Source: Diplolepis rosae (taxonomy: Eukaryota; Arthropoda; Insecta; Hymenoptera; Diplolepididae). Taken from it: 64,000 nt of DNA. A program made the translations under genes and the position numbers. The stretch spans positions 3,720,001 through 3,784,000 of the forward strand of contig JAPYXD010000714.1 of the NCBI GenBank assembly GCA_030998225.1, written 5' to 3'. Position 1 is the stretch's first letter. Each line of letters opens with the position of its first letter. A model generated the notes under the pieces. It was not told where the DNA came from, made no database searches, and saw only the letters and a list, made by a program, of their open reading frames with translations. Positions 23,677 through 33,994 of the stretch are shown here, piece by piece.

Positions 23677-25887
23677 ATGAGTAATCCGGTTGACCCAAAT
23701 TCGAGTGTTTTGAAGGACAGCCAGGTTCAAACGAAGGTTGACCACCGTTTGAACTCTGGTTCAAACGAATGTCAACCCGCTAGAAAAGTCATGAAAAATG
23801 CAAAAAACTTTCAGTTGGGATGGTTTGAGGAATTTCCGTCGTGGAGAGAGTGGGTGGTTACATTAGCAGATGAAACAAGATTTCATTGCAAAATTTGCAA
23901 TAAAACGTTGCTATGTGGCAAATCGGAAATTGAAAAGCATGAAGCATCTTTATCACACAGAAAGAAGCAAGAGTTTTCAAATAAATTAGAATGTTATGGA
24001 GTAGTAAGTGAAAATTCTTCTAATGTAACTGCCAATTCTTACAGTGTTGAACCTTGTGTAGCAAGTTCTTCTGCTTCAGAATTCACAAATTCCACGATTC
24101 CGGAAAGTGTTACTTTCAAACAAAAAGTACAAGAAGCAGAGATTAGGATTAGTTTATTTTTCGTAGAGCATAATTTACCATTCGCGATTTCATCAGAATT
24201 GATAGGACTTTTCCAAGATATGGAACCTTCGGTTTTAAAAGACGTTAGATTGAGCCACACTAAAATGGTCCTAGTTGTAAATAACGTCGTATGTGCTGCT
24301 GAAACTGATCGCATGGCAAATATTTTGCGTAAGCAATCATTTTCAGTGTACGAAGACGAAACGACCGACAGGACTCTAGAAAAGTGGCTGTCATTAATGG
24401 TTCGATATGTGGAGCCAACGACATTTTCTGTCAGGGTGGAATTGCTCCAGCTTATTAATGTAAATGCTTCGGATTGTTCTGCCTCTAAAATTTTTGATGC
24501 GTTCGAAAAAGCATTGTCCGGGCAGAAAATCCCTTTATCTAATATCTGTGCTTTAGCTTGTGATAATGCACAGGTGATAGTCGGCAATAGGTCCTCATTT
24601 AAAACAAAATTAAAGGAAAAAAGTCCCCGTTTAATTGTTTTCCCGTGTGTCTCGCATTCGTCAGCAATTGTATCAAAATATGATTTTGCCACAATCCCAT
24701 ATGTAGAGGATTTAATCAAAGATTTGCCAGCTTTTCTTAATGCTAGCTCCAAGCGAACGGCTATTTTTCGATCGATTGTTTTGGAATTAGGAAATGACTA
24801 TCAAAAAATTCCTAGTCATTCTGAAACTCGCTGGCTTGTCCGCTATCGATGTATAGATATTATAATAAAGAATTGGGAAGTTATTCTTCAGTATCTTATG
24901 GTCCTCGTATCTGACAAGGTAGAGAAGGCCAACGACTTGTTAGGAAAAATGCAGAATCCTTTGACACTCGCATATTTCCTATTCTTGAAATTTACTTTGA
25001 ATAGGTTCAACGTATACAATGCGAAATTTCAAAGTCGCGAAACAATGGTTCAGGAACTCCAGCCAAACTCGGGTAAATTCTTCGTATGGATTCTTAGCAG
25101 TTATTTGAAAGAGGGTCTTCTTCAACCGAATTTATTCTTTCAAATCATTAGAAATGTTAACTTTGCAGATCCTAGTAATCAAAAGCCGCTTCAAGACATT
25201 GACGTTGGTAAGGAAACGCGAGAATATTTCCAGCAGCAACTTACAAACAAGAAGTTGCAAATAGTAGAAGTTGATCTATTTCTTCGTAATTGCTTGAAAT
25301 TTTATGTCACAGCAAGCGAAGAAATTCGCAATCGACTTCCTTTTGATGACATCTTTTTGTCTTGCGTTGCTGTTTTCCGGCCTCAAGTAGCTTTCTATGC
25401 TGATCGAAGCGAAACTTTTCCTAGGGTCTGGAAAGTTTGTCAAGATTTAGGGTCGTTTGATAGAATAGGTGTACAAAAAGAGTGGGATTCTTTACTCAAA
25501 ATCAGACAGGAACTCAAAGAAAAGTGGTCGAATTTATCTTTTGACGAAATGTGGTCTAGTATCGGTGTATCTTCGACGAGTACAGGAGAAAAACTTTTTC
25601 CAAATTTGACCTCAGTATTGAATAATGTTCGGAGTCTTCCTCATTCAAATGCTGAGGCGGAGCGAGGTTTCTCCATGCTCACGGACGCGAAAACTCCCAA
25701 AAGAAATCGCTTAGGAAACAGGACGGTCAACTCAATTTGTGTTACTCGATCAGCCCTAAAGGCGAGAGCTGAAACAACGAGCATCACTTCGAAGCATTTG
25801 CAATTAATGACCGAAAATCTATATGAGATGGCAGAAAGTGATAGGGAAAGTGGTTCGTCGCTCTTCGCTCACGAAGGAGAGGATTAA
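23677..25887 (+). CDS. hAT transposase, intact (736 aa)
   Basis: A cut-and-paste DDE transposase acting in the nucleus on hAT ends. The start is the ATG at 23677, in a TTCACA-ATG context; three further in-frame codons upstream have no ATG. A BED-like zinc finger has C71, C74, H88 and H94. The RNase H-like core shows YEDETTD (D227), ALACDNAQVIVGNRSSF (D296) and HSETRWLVRYRC. A helical insertion follows. The C-terminal dimerisation domain has LPHSNAEAERGFSMLTDAKT with E662, then KRNRLG. No stops or frameshifts occur. It resembles the DUF4371/ZMYM-like hAT branch. It lies between 2.96 kb inverted repeats of its own element. Alternatively it is a domesticated gene, but the TSD argues against this. 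Confidence 0.93.
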   Translation: MSNPVDPNSSVLKDSQVQTKVDHRLNSGSNECQPARKVMKNAKNFQLGWFEEFPSWREWVVTLADETRFHCKICNKTLLCGKSEIEKHEASLSHRKKQEFSNKLECYGVVSENSSNVTANSYSVEPCVASSSASEFTNSTIPESVTFKQKVQEAEIRISLFFVEHNLPFAISSELIGLFQDMEPSVLKDVRLSHTKMVLVVNNVVCAAETDRMANILRKQSFSVYEDETTDRTLEKWLSLMVRYVEPTTFSVRVELLQLINVNASDCSASKIFDAFEKALSGQKIPLSNICALACDNAQVIVGNRSSFKTKLKEKSPRLIVFPCVSHSSAIVSKYDFATIPYVEDLIKDLPAFLNASSKRTAIFRSIVLELGNDYQKIPSHSETRWLVRYRCIDIIIKNWEVILQYLMVLVSDKVEKANDLLGKMQNPLTLAYFLFLKFTLNRFNVYNAKFQSRETMVQELQPNSGKFFVWILSSYLKEGLLQPNLFFQIIRNVNFADPSNQKPLQDIDVGKETREYFQQQLTNKKLQIVEVDLFLRNCLKFYVTASEEIRNRLPFDDIFLSCVAVFRPQVAFYADRSETFPRVWKVCQDLGSFDRIGVQKEWDSLLKIRQELKEKWSNLSFDEMWSSIGVSSTSTGEKLFPNLTSVLNNVRSLPHSNAEAERGFSMLTDAKTPKRNRLGNRTVNSICVTRSALKARAETTSITSKHLQLMTENLYEMAESDRESGSSLFAHEGED

Positions 25888-26363
25888 TTCTAATGGCCAA
25901 GGTATGGCGTTAATCAATTTCAAACCCCTTTCTTACTCACAAAATAATGACATTTTATTTCTTATATCAGAGATACGTTCTTTATTCCTTTCTTCGCGTG
26001 CCTCGGGTATGGAAATTGTTTAGTTTTAATTATTATTTTGTGAGTAAGAAAACATACTGAAATTGAGTAATATCACGCTTTGGGCATAAATGAGAGGCAA
26101 AGGGACTCACAATAATCAAGCACCCCAAATCATCCCGAATTAATCAAACTTCATCATTATTTGATTTAAAACAAAACATTTTTGTTCGACGTATACTGGC
26201 ATTTGATAGAGGCAAGCCTGAAGTACGGGCTAGATTTGTAGCGTTTTTTACCACTTTGATTCATTTTTTTCCTTTTTTCTTTTTGCTTGAAAGCAAAAAC
26301 CCTTTTCGTTTCGTAGGACGTGGACTAGGCCTACAGGGGATACCACGTAAAAAAACGAGCCTT
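25888..26363. other. hAT-3 transposase 3' region
   Basis: Contains the conserved motif GAGAGGCAAAGGGACTCAC...AAGCACCCCAAAT (about 26092-26131), also seen at 30367-30408 and, inverted, at 11795-11840. No gene is seen. Confidence 0.5.
26092..26131 (+). repeat. hAT-associated ~40-bp motif, copy 1
   Basis: GAGAGGCAAAGGGACTCAC followed by AATAATCAAGCACCCCAAAT. It lies downstream of the intact transposase. Confidence 0.7.
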
Positions 26364-29319
26364 AAACTCTACCTCCATGGTGGTGTGGAAAGGAGTTTTA
26401 TTTCAGAATATTTGGGATTCTCTAAGAATGAACCAGCTTTTTTATTTTAATATTTCAAATGTGTTTTCTTTCTTTTATGTTTAGGGCAAAAACTAGATCT
26501 AAAAAAAGCAAAAAAACCTATTTCTCTAATTGCGTCCAAGATTAGAGCAGAATCTATGCAACCGATTGTTAAAGGTTTTAAAAGTTTTCGCTTTAATTTA
26601 AAAAGCAAGTCTTCATAGTATTTTACTAAGTAATGAAAGTATGTCTACAATTGTTTTCTTGAATCCTACCCAAAGGTCAAACATGGTGCAAAAATGTCGT
26701 AAAATAAGAAAAATGTCTGAGTACTTTGAAGAAGTTTTTCTAAATCGATATGTATCATATTCCAATAATATTTAGGAATATTTATTAAAATATTCATCTT
26801 CCAAAATTGTTTGATTAATGTACAGAGTACACTTTATATTTGAAATTTGTATACACTCTAAATCTGAATCAGTCAAATTTTCACTGATTGAATCAGTGAT
26901 TTGCCTTTTCACTGAATCATCAGTGGAAACAATATTTTTCACTGTTAAATCAGTTACTTTTCACTGAAGTAATCAGTGAAATTTGACTGATTCACAGTAA
27001 CCTGTTTTTAGTTATTTAAATCAGTCAAATTTCACTGATAATCAGTAGATTTTGACTGATTCATATTTGAAATTTGTACAGTTTTTAAAAAAATCCGAAA
27101 CTTTTTGAATTTAGTAGTTTATTTATAAAATTTGAGAATGTTGTAGTTGATATTTCTATATAGAACTTTAAGCACTTATGGACATAAAATCTCATTTAAT
27201 GTTTCTTCTATCGGTATTCAAAACTTTCAACAATTTTGCAAGATCAGTCAAATGCAAAATTTGACAGAGTATTTAATCAAAATATTTACATTTATTTTTT
27301 AAATAGTTTGAAAATAATTCGACTAAAATAATGATTAATAAGATTTTGTAACATTGTGGGAATATTGGAACGCTGCAAGATTAAATTTTGAGTACAATTT
27401 TCAATTAATGAATGTTTAAAGAATTGAGTGAAAGCATCAATTAAAAAATATTTTTACTTTATAAATTTGATTAAGTGCAGTAATAAGAAAATTTTGACTG
27501 TCTATAAAGCATTTCATTTATCTGATTAAAAGTCTGTGCATACGTCACTAAAACGTAAGATTAAAAAACTTTAAACTGCTTTTACCATCATTCTATGAAT
27601 GTGGATTTTAAACCGTAATTTAATGTGTCTTATTTTTTTTTGATAAAATATTTTTAACATAATTTTTTGCTTAAAGTAGCCGATTTACTCGATTAAAAAT
27701 TGGTCAACTTGTATATTTCAAAATTCTGTAATAAAAGTATTTTCATATTATGTTTTTGTATCCTATGCGTAGAATTTTAATTTTAAAATTGAGATTTCTC
27801 ACAAAGAAGAAAGATTGTCTTATTAAAGCAGTTTATTCCCAGAAATTAAAAATCATTTACTTAATATTTCGATTCCAAACATTGAATATTTATTGACTTT
27901 GAATAAAACAGAAAAAAAATTTTTATGAAGTTTTAAAATCTTTTTACAATGTTACGAATTGGGCCGAATTTAGAATTACGAAATCTTTCATTAGAAAAAG
28001 AAAAAGTCACTCACATGAAATAAACTTCTGTAAGAATTATCAAGGTTGAAGAGATGTTAAAATATTTGAAAAATAATGCAATTGTAAAATTGCAATTTAT
28101 ATCAATATTTGACAAATTTTTAGCTTTCTCAATCAAAGCATTATCCGGAAATTTTTAGTTCCTATAAAAAGATGGAATATTTATCAATTTCTTGAATGTT
28201 CATACATTAAGAAAATATCGAATTAGAGAATTATATGCAAAGTATTTTCCATTAAGAAGACATAAACATGACATAATTAGTTTTATATCTACATTTTCAG
28301 CTTACTTTTTTGTGGCTTAAGCACACATTTTGAATTCGAAATACAAAAATGCTCTACAGAGTTGAAGTATTTCCTGAATCAATTATTATTGATCCTGAAT
28401 TCTATTGGAAAATTTGTTGTTTACTGTTCAAATCTTACTACGATTTCAGACGGACAGACAAATTAAGAACTACAAAATATTTCATCCAAAAGATTGCACT
28501 CCTCCATAAAATCTTGTCAAATTGTAACAAGATTTGAACACTTCGAACGAACATTTTTATGTAAAATTTAAAGTTGATTGATATTTATATGTTAATATGG
28601 AAATACCAATAAACACATGTTTTAGCTTTTTAATTTATCTACTGCTATTAGACAATTTTCCATTTCCGTAGAGATTTTAAGTTTTGGAATGAAAAGTTTG
28701 TGCTTAGGCTACAAAAATGTGAGATGAAAATATTTCTAACATATAACTAAAAATATAAATTATGAACTTGAATTTTATGTTCATTTTATCTTGATAGAAA
28801 ATATTGTTCTAATTGAAAAATTGTTAAATGTACAAAATTAGTAAGAAGTATATAAATTTGAATGGAAAATTATATATTGATTCAAATTTTATACATTTAT
28901 TGTCACTAAATTTCACTGAAAGTTTATTTTTGAAGTGTTGAAATCCTCATGAAATTTTCCAAGATCATACTGATGTTTATTTCATGCAGACTTTCTTCAA
29001 GAAATTGAAGAAAAGTGTTATTTCTTGAACTATATACTTCGTAAATTCAAATTTGTCGTCTGCTTCGCTCCTCTTTTGCACGTACTCGAGAAAAATACAA
29101 TTCTTAATTTCGACTCGATAAACGAAAGCGTGAAATCTAAAAATAACTTGAAAACTCAAGCATTGTAACGAAGTCCGTCTTCGTGCACCTTCGGCTTTAC
29201 ACGAAGCTGGTGACCGCAGCGTGTAGCAGAGCCGACACACTGACACGCCACGTTTTCATGTGTTTCTCCCAGATGGGAACGTGGTGGGGGCCGAAAAATC
29301 CCACGTTCTGGAGACACTG
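26364..29319 (-). repeat. hAT-3 right terminal inverted repeat
   Basis: Inverse of the left arm and free of the MITE, so it preserves the empty MITE site at about 27178. Confidence 0.9.
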
Positions 29320-29332
29320 TCTGGGATCACTG

Positions 29333-30482
29333 GTGTTATGCACTCAGTTGCTTTTTGATACACGAAAAACTTTTTCAGCATCGGTGGCAATCGCCTCAGG
29401 ACTTAAATAGAAGATATGCTATCGTCAAGGTAAGCATATATGTGTTTTATGTGGTTAATATTTAACTAGATAGCAAGGTGAATATTCAATTCTAACCAGT
29501 TTGACTGTGGTGTGCAGCGATGAGGTTATGGTTCTTGTTGTAAACGTAAGACCATTTGTGTAGTCAGGTTTGGACCACCGTAAGTTTGTTTTTAAATCAG
29601 GGCAATAGCGTTGCTGCGTCAATTTTTGATGACGCGAAACGTTAAAAAAGTGATTTATAATCAAATCCACTGAGCCTTCAGCATGCACGTCTCGTGAGAC
29701 CAGCCTTTCTTCCATTCTGACCACACTCAGACCTCTGCAGGCTGCCGCGCCGACAGCTAAAAAATCGAATCGCGGACGGTGCCAAATGAGCAGCACAGTT
29801 TTGACTTCGTCGGATCAGATTGTTCGAGAAGCAACAAAAGCATAAAAAATTAATCCGGAACAATTAAATTGCATGCATTGAATGCAAGAGCGATGTGCAT
29901 TTGAAATGCGCGCGAATTACAAAAAGCTGTTTAATTTGCTAAAATTGCGAGTCCGACTAATGTTTTGTGCGATATTTTGCTTTCCAATTATGCAAAAATT
30001 TAAATGAAGTGGTTGGATTCATATTTGTTCATTTGAATCCATTTCAGCATATATTTCAGCGATGGTCCAACCTAGACAACATGGTCCGACCTTGACAACA
30101 TTCCCCTAGTATATAACATTAAATGCAAGATTGTAGCCGATTATGAAAAATATTTCTCTGAATTCAATGTATACTTAATCATTTTGTAGGAATTTGGGAA
30201 AAAATATCGTCCTAATTATATAATGTCCGTAAATTTATTGTATTTAACAACGATCGTATTAGAATGGTCAAGGTAATTGGTAATATCTTGGTAAAAGACA
30301 TATATTAATATCTATTAGCATCCATTTAGAAGTGAGCAGAGGTGTATTTCTTTTTATGTGCCTTGAGTTATGTGAGAGGCAAGGGGACTCACATTAATTA
30401 AGCACCCCAAATATATTTTTTTCTATTGTGCGCACATGGGAGCGTGGTGGGTGCCGCCAGCTCCTACGTTCTGGGATCACTG
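29333..30482. other. Right part of hAT-1, no gene seen
   Basis: Resumes hAT-1 after the hAT-2/hAT-3 insertion. A segment at about 30125-30280 resembles 16243-16400 in the middle of hAT-2. A donor-like CAAG/GTAAGCATA occurs at about 29430. The minus-strand frames at 29455-29863 have no recognisable product. Confidence 0.5.
30367..30408 (+). repeat. hAT-associated ~40-bp motif, copy 2
   Basis: GTGAGAGGCAAGGGGACTC followed by the AATTAAGCACCCCAAAT half, about 75 bp inside the right end of hAT-1. Confidence 0.7.
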
Positions 30483-30674
30483 TTCAGACATATCCAGAGA
30501 GTTCCAACTCTGGCGAAATCATGCTAGAGTTTCTTCTACCTGCTTCTCTCTACCTCTCCTTTTCAACGTATTCCTTTCAGTTTTTTCTCCCACCACTCGG
30601 ATAAGGTGCTGATGCAGTGCGGTGGTGGGACGGTGCAGTACTGTGGTGGGACGATGGAGTGAGGTGGAGTAGCT

Positions 30675-30854
30675 CATGGGAGTGAAGCCCGCTTTGGAAG
30701 GGGAGAAACACGTCCATGCAAATGTGGGGGAATCACGCAGCCAATTAAACATCCCCCAGAAAACCATGGGAGTGAAGCCTACTTTGGAAGGGGAAAAACA
30801 CGTCCATGTAAATGTGGGGGAACCACGCAGCCAATTAAAAATCCCCCAGAAAAT
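30675..30854 (+). repeat. 90-bp tandem duplication
   Basis: Two adjacent units start at 30675 and 30765 (CATGGGAGTGAAGCC...ATCCCCCAGAAAA), about 90% identical. Each holds ATGCAAAT-like and GTGGGGGAA blocks. A diverged relative lies near 31109. They sit upstream of the split minus-strand frame, so a promoter role is possible but unproven. Confidence 0.75.
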
Positions 30855-31364
30855 AGTTGATCTCGTAGTTCAGAAGTCATAGCTGCTTGTGAAATAATAT
30901 TAAGTCTGAAGGCAAGGAAATTAATGCCAAATACTTCAATGAGGCACCGGAGGCGATCAAGTTATGAAATGACAACACCAAATTTACTGCTTAATAGATA
31001 GTAATTCATAGTTTTGAAATTTCAGCATCTAATCGCTTTAGATATATGAACATTTTATTTCAGAATTTATACGGGCAAAGGGGTAGGAGGGCAACGGGAG
31101 CGCTGAAAGGCTCCATGCAAAAGTGGGGGATCGCATGCTTTTACCGCCATATTTGTTTCCAGTAATTTACCATTGGGTTTCACCCCCATGGAGTAGCTAG
31201 TTCATCGGGAGGGCGCCACTAAAATTTCATGTTACACGGAGTCTTATGAGAGTTGAAACCCCCTGGACATACCTAAAGCTAGAACTAATTTCTGATAGAC
31301 TTAAGAGAAATGACCTCTCCACTCGGTACAGTGGATCAGAACTATTAATAGTCTGTCCCGTTGC

Positions 31365-31607
31365 ATAATAGTGCAAATAATCTGCTGGTAAAACAACTGA
31401 TGTCCCAGACAGAGTGCAATGACAGTGTCCGAAAACAACGGTTGCGCCACCTACAGGACAACAACACATTAGTCGGCAAGGTACGAATCTTACAAACCGA
31501 TTCAACGCCGGTACCTGTTGGCGCTCTGCAATATCGACTGCAGGTAAGGTAGAGACCTGTGGCTGATCCGCCGGTAAGTGGAGTCGTTCCCCCTTTGGTA
31601 CACTACT
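31365..31607 (-). repeat. Polinton-like right terminal inverted repeat
   Basis: Reverse-complement partner of 6075-6310. TTAACA follows its outer end. Confidence 0.75.
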
Positions 31608-31613
31608 TTAACA

Positions 31614-31955
31614 GTATTCGCAATATACGGCATATAAGCTTTCCCTTGCATGCTAGAACAGGCCGGACGGTACGTGGTGGTTCAAAATAGGAATTTACTG
31701 TTCATAATCGTCTACAGGTCCAATTTCTTAACAGATTTAAAATTTTCTTTTCCAGATATTCTCAATCTCAGCTTTGTGAATTTTTGAAATAAGAAAAATG
31801 CTGAAATAAACTTATTATCTGCCAGAATTATTGCAACTGCTTTTATAGAACAGAAATGATTCTATTAATATTTAAGTTAATTATTATAAAAAAATTTAAT
31901 AATTTTTTTTTTATTTTATTTTTTTTCGAAATACTCAACGTTAAATTCTTAAAAA
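31614..31955. other. AT-rich flank, nothing recognised
   Basis: DNA just outside the Polinton-like TSD. No open frame or repeat was identified. Confidence 0.4.
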
Positions 31956-32305
31956 GCCTTCAAAGCATTCTCAAACTTCAATCTTAGTCAATCATAAATA
32001 ATATATATTTTTATTTACAATTTCTATAAACAAATGACCTAATCGGCCGTGTACTCTCTGAAAAAAATTATTTTTCGAACAATTATTGTTGGGATGACTT
32101 TTTTGGGATAATTAACCAACTATATTATTTCAAACATAATTTTTATGACAATGGAGCCTATTTCAACAATATTTAATGAAAAAATCATTTTTTTCTACCA
32201 TGAAACTGCAGATTTTGACATTTTTTTATAGAAAATGTTATCAACAGTTACCCAGATATTCATTTAGTATCTCGTATCTAGATTTCGCATCACTGTTAGG
32301 TTATA

Positions 32306-33150
32306 CACAGTGTGATCTGAAAATAACGGAACTTTTTAGTTATAGAATAAAACAAGCATGGTATTATGTTTCAAAGCTACTATTTATTCAAAATAGGATC
32401 CTGTGCCACAGCTGCTTAAATGGTTGGGACGTCATTGTAAAAAGCTCCTTTCATTGCAATTTTCAGTTTTGGGAACAGAAAATATTCACACGGTGATAGA
32501 TCAGGCGAATAAAGAGGGTGGTCGATGACACAAATCTGTTTTTTCATCAAAAATTCGTTGACTTTTTTGGTTTTGTGAGGTGGTGCATTTTACTGATGTG
32601 GAACAAAACGTGCACAGGCCTTTCTTTTGCCCAAATCTTCAGTTATTATTGTGTAGATTGTACAGTAAGATGAATTTAATTCTTCTGCCAGCATTTTCAC
32701 AGTGAAATTTGCATCGATAGCGATTATTTTACGTACGTTTTCTACTAACTCAACACGATTTGATGCTTCTGGTTGTCCAGGTCTTGGATCATCATTTAAA
32801 TCATCACGGACATTTTTGAAACGTGTAAACCACGTGTAAACTTGAGTACGACTCATACAATTATCACCATAAACTTTTTTTGATACTTCGTAAGTCTCAA
32901 CAAATTTTTTATCGAGTTTGAAACAAAATTTAATATTTTCTCTTTGTTCCATTATGTTTTTACGACATAACCACAAAAACTATTGTCATTAAAACGTGCG
33001 TAATTTTGTGACCTGCCAAGTGATTTGCTTGAACTTGGTTGCACTTGAATGAAAAAAATGTATCTTTCTAACGCTGCCAACGTTTAATAGATGGCGCTAC
33101 GTGTTCTATGATTTAAATTAAAAGTTCGGTTATTTTCAGATCACACTGTG
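32306..33150 (-). mobile_element. mariner deletion derivative, complete ends
   Basis: Inverted ends of about 31 bp begin CACAGTGTGATCTGAAAATA, with TA on both sides (32304-32305 and 33151-33152). The element is 845 bp. It keeps the N-terminal DNA-binding part and a C-terminal remnant but lacks the catalytic middle, so it is non-autonomous. Confidence 0.85.
32590..32976 (-). pseudogene. mariner transposase, N-terminal DNA-binding part only
   Basis: A 128-codon frame beginning near MEQRENIKFCFKLDKKFVET. It contains SRTQVYTWFTRFKN, then DDPRPGQPEASNRVELVENV, then a second helix-turn-helix, KMLAEELNSSYCTIYTII. This is the mariner paired DNA-binding region. It stops where an internal deletion joins C-terminal sequence. 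With no DDE core it could at most bind element ends. Confidence 0.85.
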
Positions 33151-33994
33151 TAGGTGGTTAATTTCCGTGAGAAACGGCTTTTTTGTTTGAAAGAGAGATA
33201 AATCTAAGTTTTTGGTTAGAAAAATGTTTTTATTAATCATATAATAGTATATTGTGCACCGAGAGCGAAGCGAGCTTTTGCACGCCACGTAAAAAGTTGA
33301 ACGGCGTTGAAAATATGAATTTTCAACTTTATACAAGGCACAAACGCCCGTTTTCGCTTGAGGTTCACATACTATTTTGTCCGGCAGCGGAGCGACGGCG
33401 AGTTTTTGCGTTTGAAAATATGCAAAACGGGTTTGAAGTAACTGATGTTCTGTTGGTTGCTATAAGTTATCTGTCAGTTTTGTTCGTTGCGCCTCGAAAG
33501 TTTCGATCCTCCCCCCTTTACAGGCGTGGAGTCGCTCGTTCTCGCTTCACTGACAGACAAATAATCATTGAAATAATATCGTTGGTTAATTATCCCAAAA
33601 AGTCATCCCAACAATAATTGTGGGAAAAATAATTTTTTTCAGAGAGTACACGGTCGATTGGGTCATTTGTTTATAAAAATGATTATAAACAATCTCCATT
33701 ATTTATGTTTGATTAAAATTGAAGTTTAAAAATGCCTTTGAAGGCAATTATGAATCACCTCTGGTCCGAAAAATCAATCTATCTCTGATAAAAGCTCATG
33801 AGATGAGAATACGTTTATAAAAATGTTTAAAACAATGGTAATTGTTGACTTACGTGAATTTCTTGGTTCAAATCATGACTCTTATAGAAAATTAAAAAAT
33901 CGAAATCGACCATCCTTTCAAGAATTTGAATTTGAATTTCTTGCATTCTTTTACGAGAGGTAAGTTTGTTCACAGTTTTGTCTGGAGAATTCAA

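Larger units (their letters stand above)
18860..29319 (+). mobile_element. hAT-3: complete hAT with 2.96 kb inverted repeats
   Basis: It runs from CAGTGTCTCCAGAACG (18860) to CGTTCTGGAGACACTG (29319). A perfect 8-bp TSD TCTGGGAT flanks it at 18852-18859 and 29320-29327. The arms are 18860-22865 and 26364-29319. After removing the MITE plus its TA, the left arm is 2956 bp, exactly the length of the right. Between the arms is an uninterrupted 736-aa transposase. It is inserted five bases inside the right end of hAT-2. With an intact gene, matched arms and perfect TSD, this is the best candidate for a recently active autonomous element in the nest. Confidence 0.92.
14325..29332. mobile_element. 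hAT-2: foldback hAT element split by hAT-3
   Basis: The left end is CAGTGATCCCAGATCGTGGG at 14325. Its right end was split by hAT-3 into ...CCCACGATCTGGGAT (18859) and CACTG (29328-29332). Taken together they are the exact inverse of the left end. The flanks GTGTTATA (14317-14324) and GTGTTATG (29333-29340) are an 8-bp TSD with one difference. Without hAT-3 it is about 4.5 kb and almost all inverted repeat. No transposase frame is present, so it is non-autonomous. Its first ~800 bp closely resemble the hAT-1 end. Confidence 0.85.
10115..30482. mobile_element. hAT-1: outermost hAT element, interrupted
   Basis: The left terminus is CAGTGATTCCAGAACG and the right terminus is CGTTCTGGGATCACTG. 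About 50 bp of GC-rich inverted repeat match with several differences. The flanks are the octamers CTCAGACA (10107-10114) and TTCAGACA (30483-30490), matching at 7 of 8. An 8-bp TSD with CAGTG-type ends is the hAT signature. It contains a broken hAT transposase (11943-14139), a mariner fragment and the hAT-2/hAT-3 insertion (14325-29332). Left subterminal DNA (10115 to about 10890) closely resembles the hAT-2 arm at 14325-15110, so they are one family. Confidence 0.8.
6075..31607. mobile_element. Polinton/Maverick-like element, interrupted and decayed
   Basis: Imperfect inverted repeats of about 240 bp (6075-6310 and 31365-31607) begin AGTAGTGTAmCAAAGGGG. They are flanked by a perfect 6-bp duplication, TTAACA (6069-6074 and 31608-31613). 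A 6-bp TSD with a terminus starting AG is typical of Polinton/Maverick. Without the hAT-1 insertion the element is about 5.2 kb, so it is an internally deleted derivative. Minus-strand frames inside include a segment resembling the region before the PolB of arthropod Maverick-like elements. The arms are roughly 80% alike, which suggests age. Superfamily assignment is inference; the boundaries rest on the TIR and TSD. Confidence 0.65.
31956..33745. mobile_element. Foldback/MITE-like element with a mariner inside
   Basis: Inverted arms of 165 bp (31956-32120 and 33581-33745) pair with some mismatches. They include GTGTACTCTCTGAAAAAAAT and ATTATTGTTGGGATGACTTT. No convincing TSD is visible, so the superfamily is open. 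The interior holds the deleted mariner at 32306-33150 and GC-rich sequence with GAGCGAAGCGAGC-type repeats near 33262-33400. Confidence 0.6.

Noticed and set aside
24039..24752. 237-codon minus-strand open frame
   Set aside because: Lies wholly antisense to the conserved hAT transposase core; no known domain. It is a shadow of the + strand codon pattern.
29455..29863. Minus-strand frames in hAT-1's right part
   Set aside because: No recognisable domain and no matching frame in the intact hAT-3.
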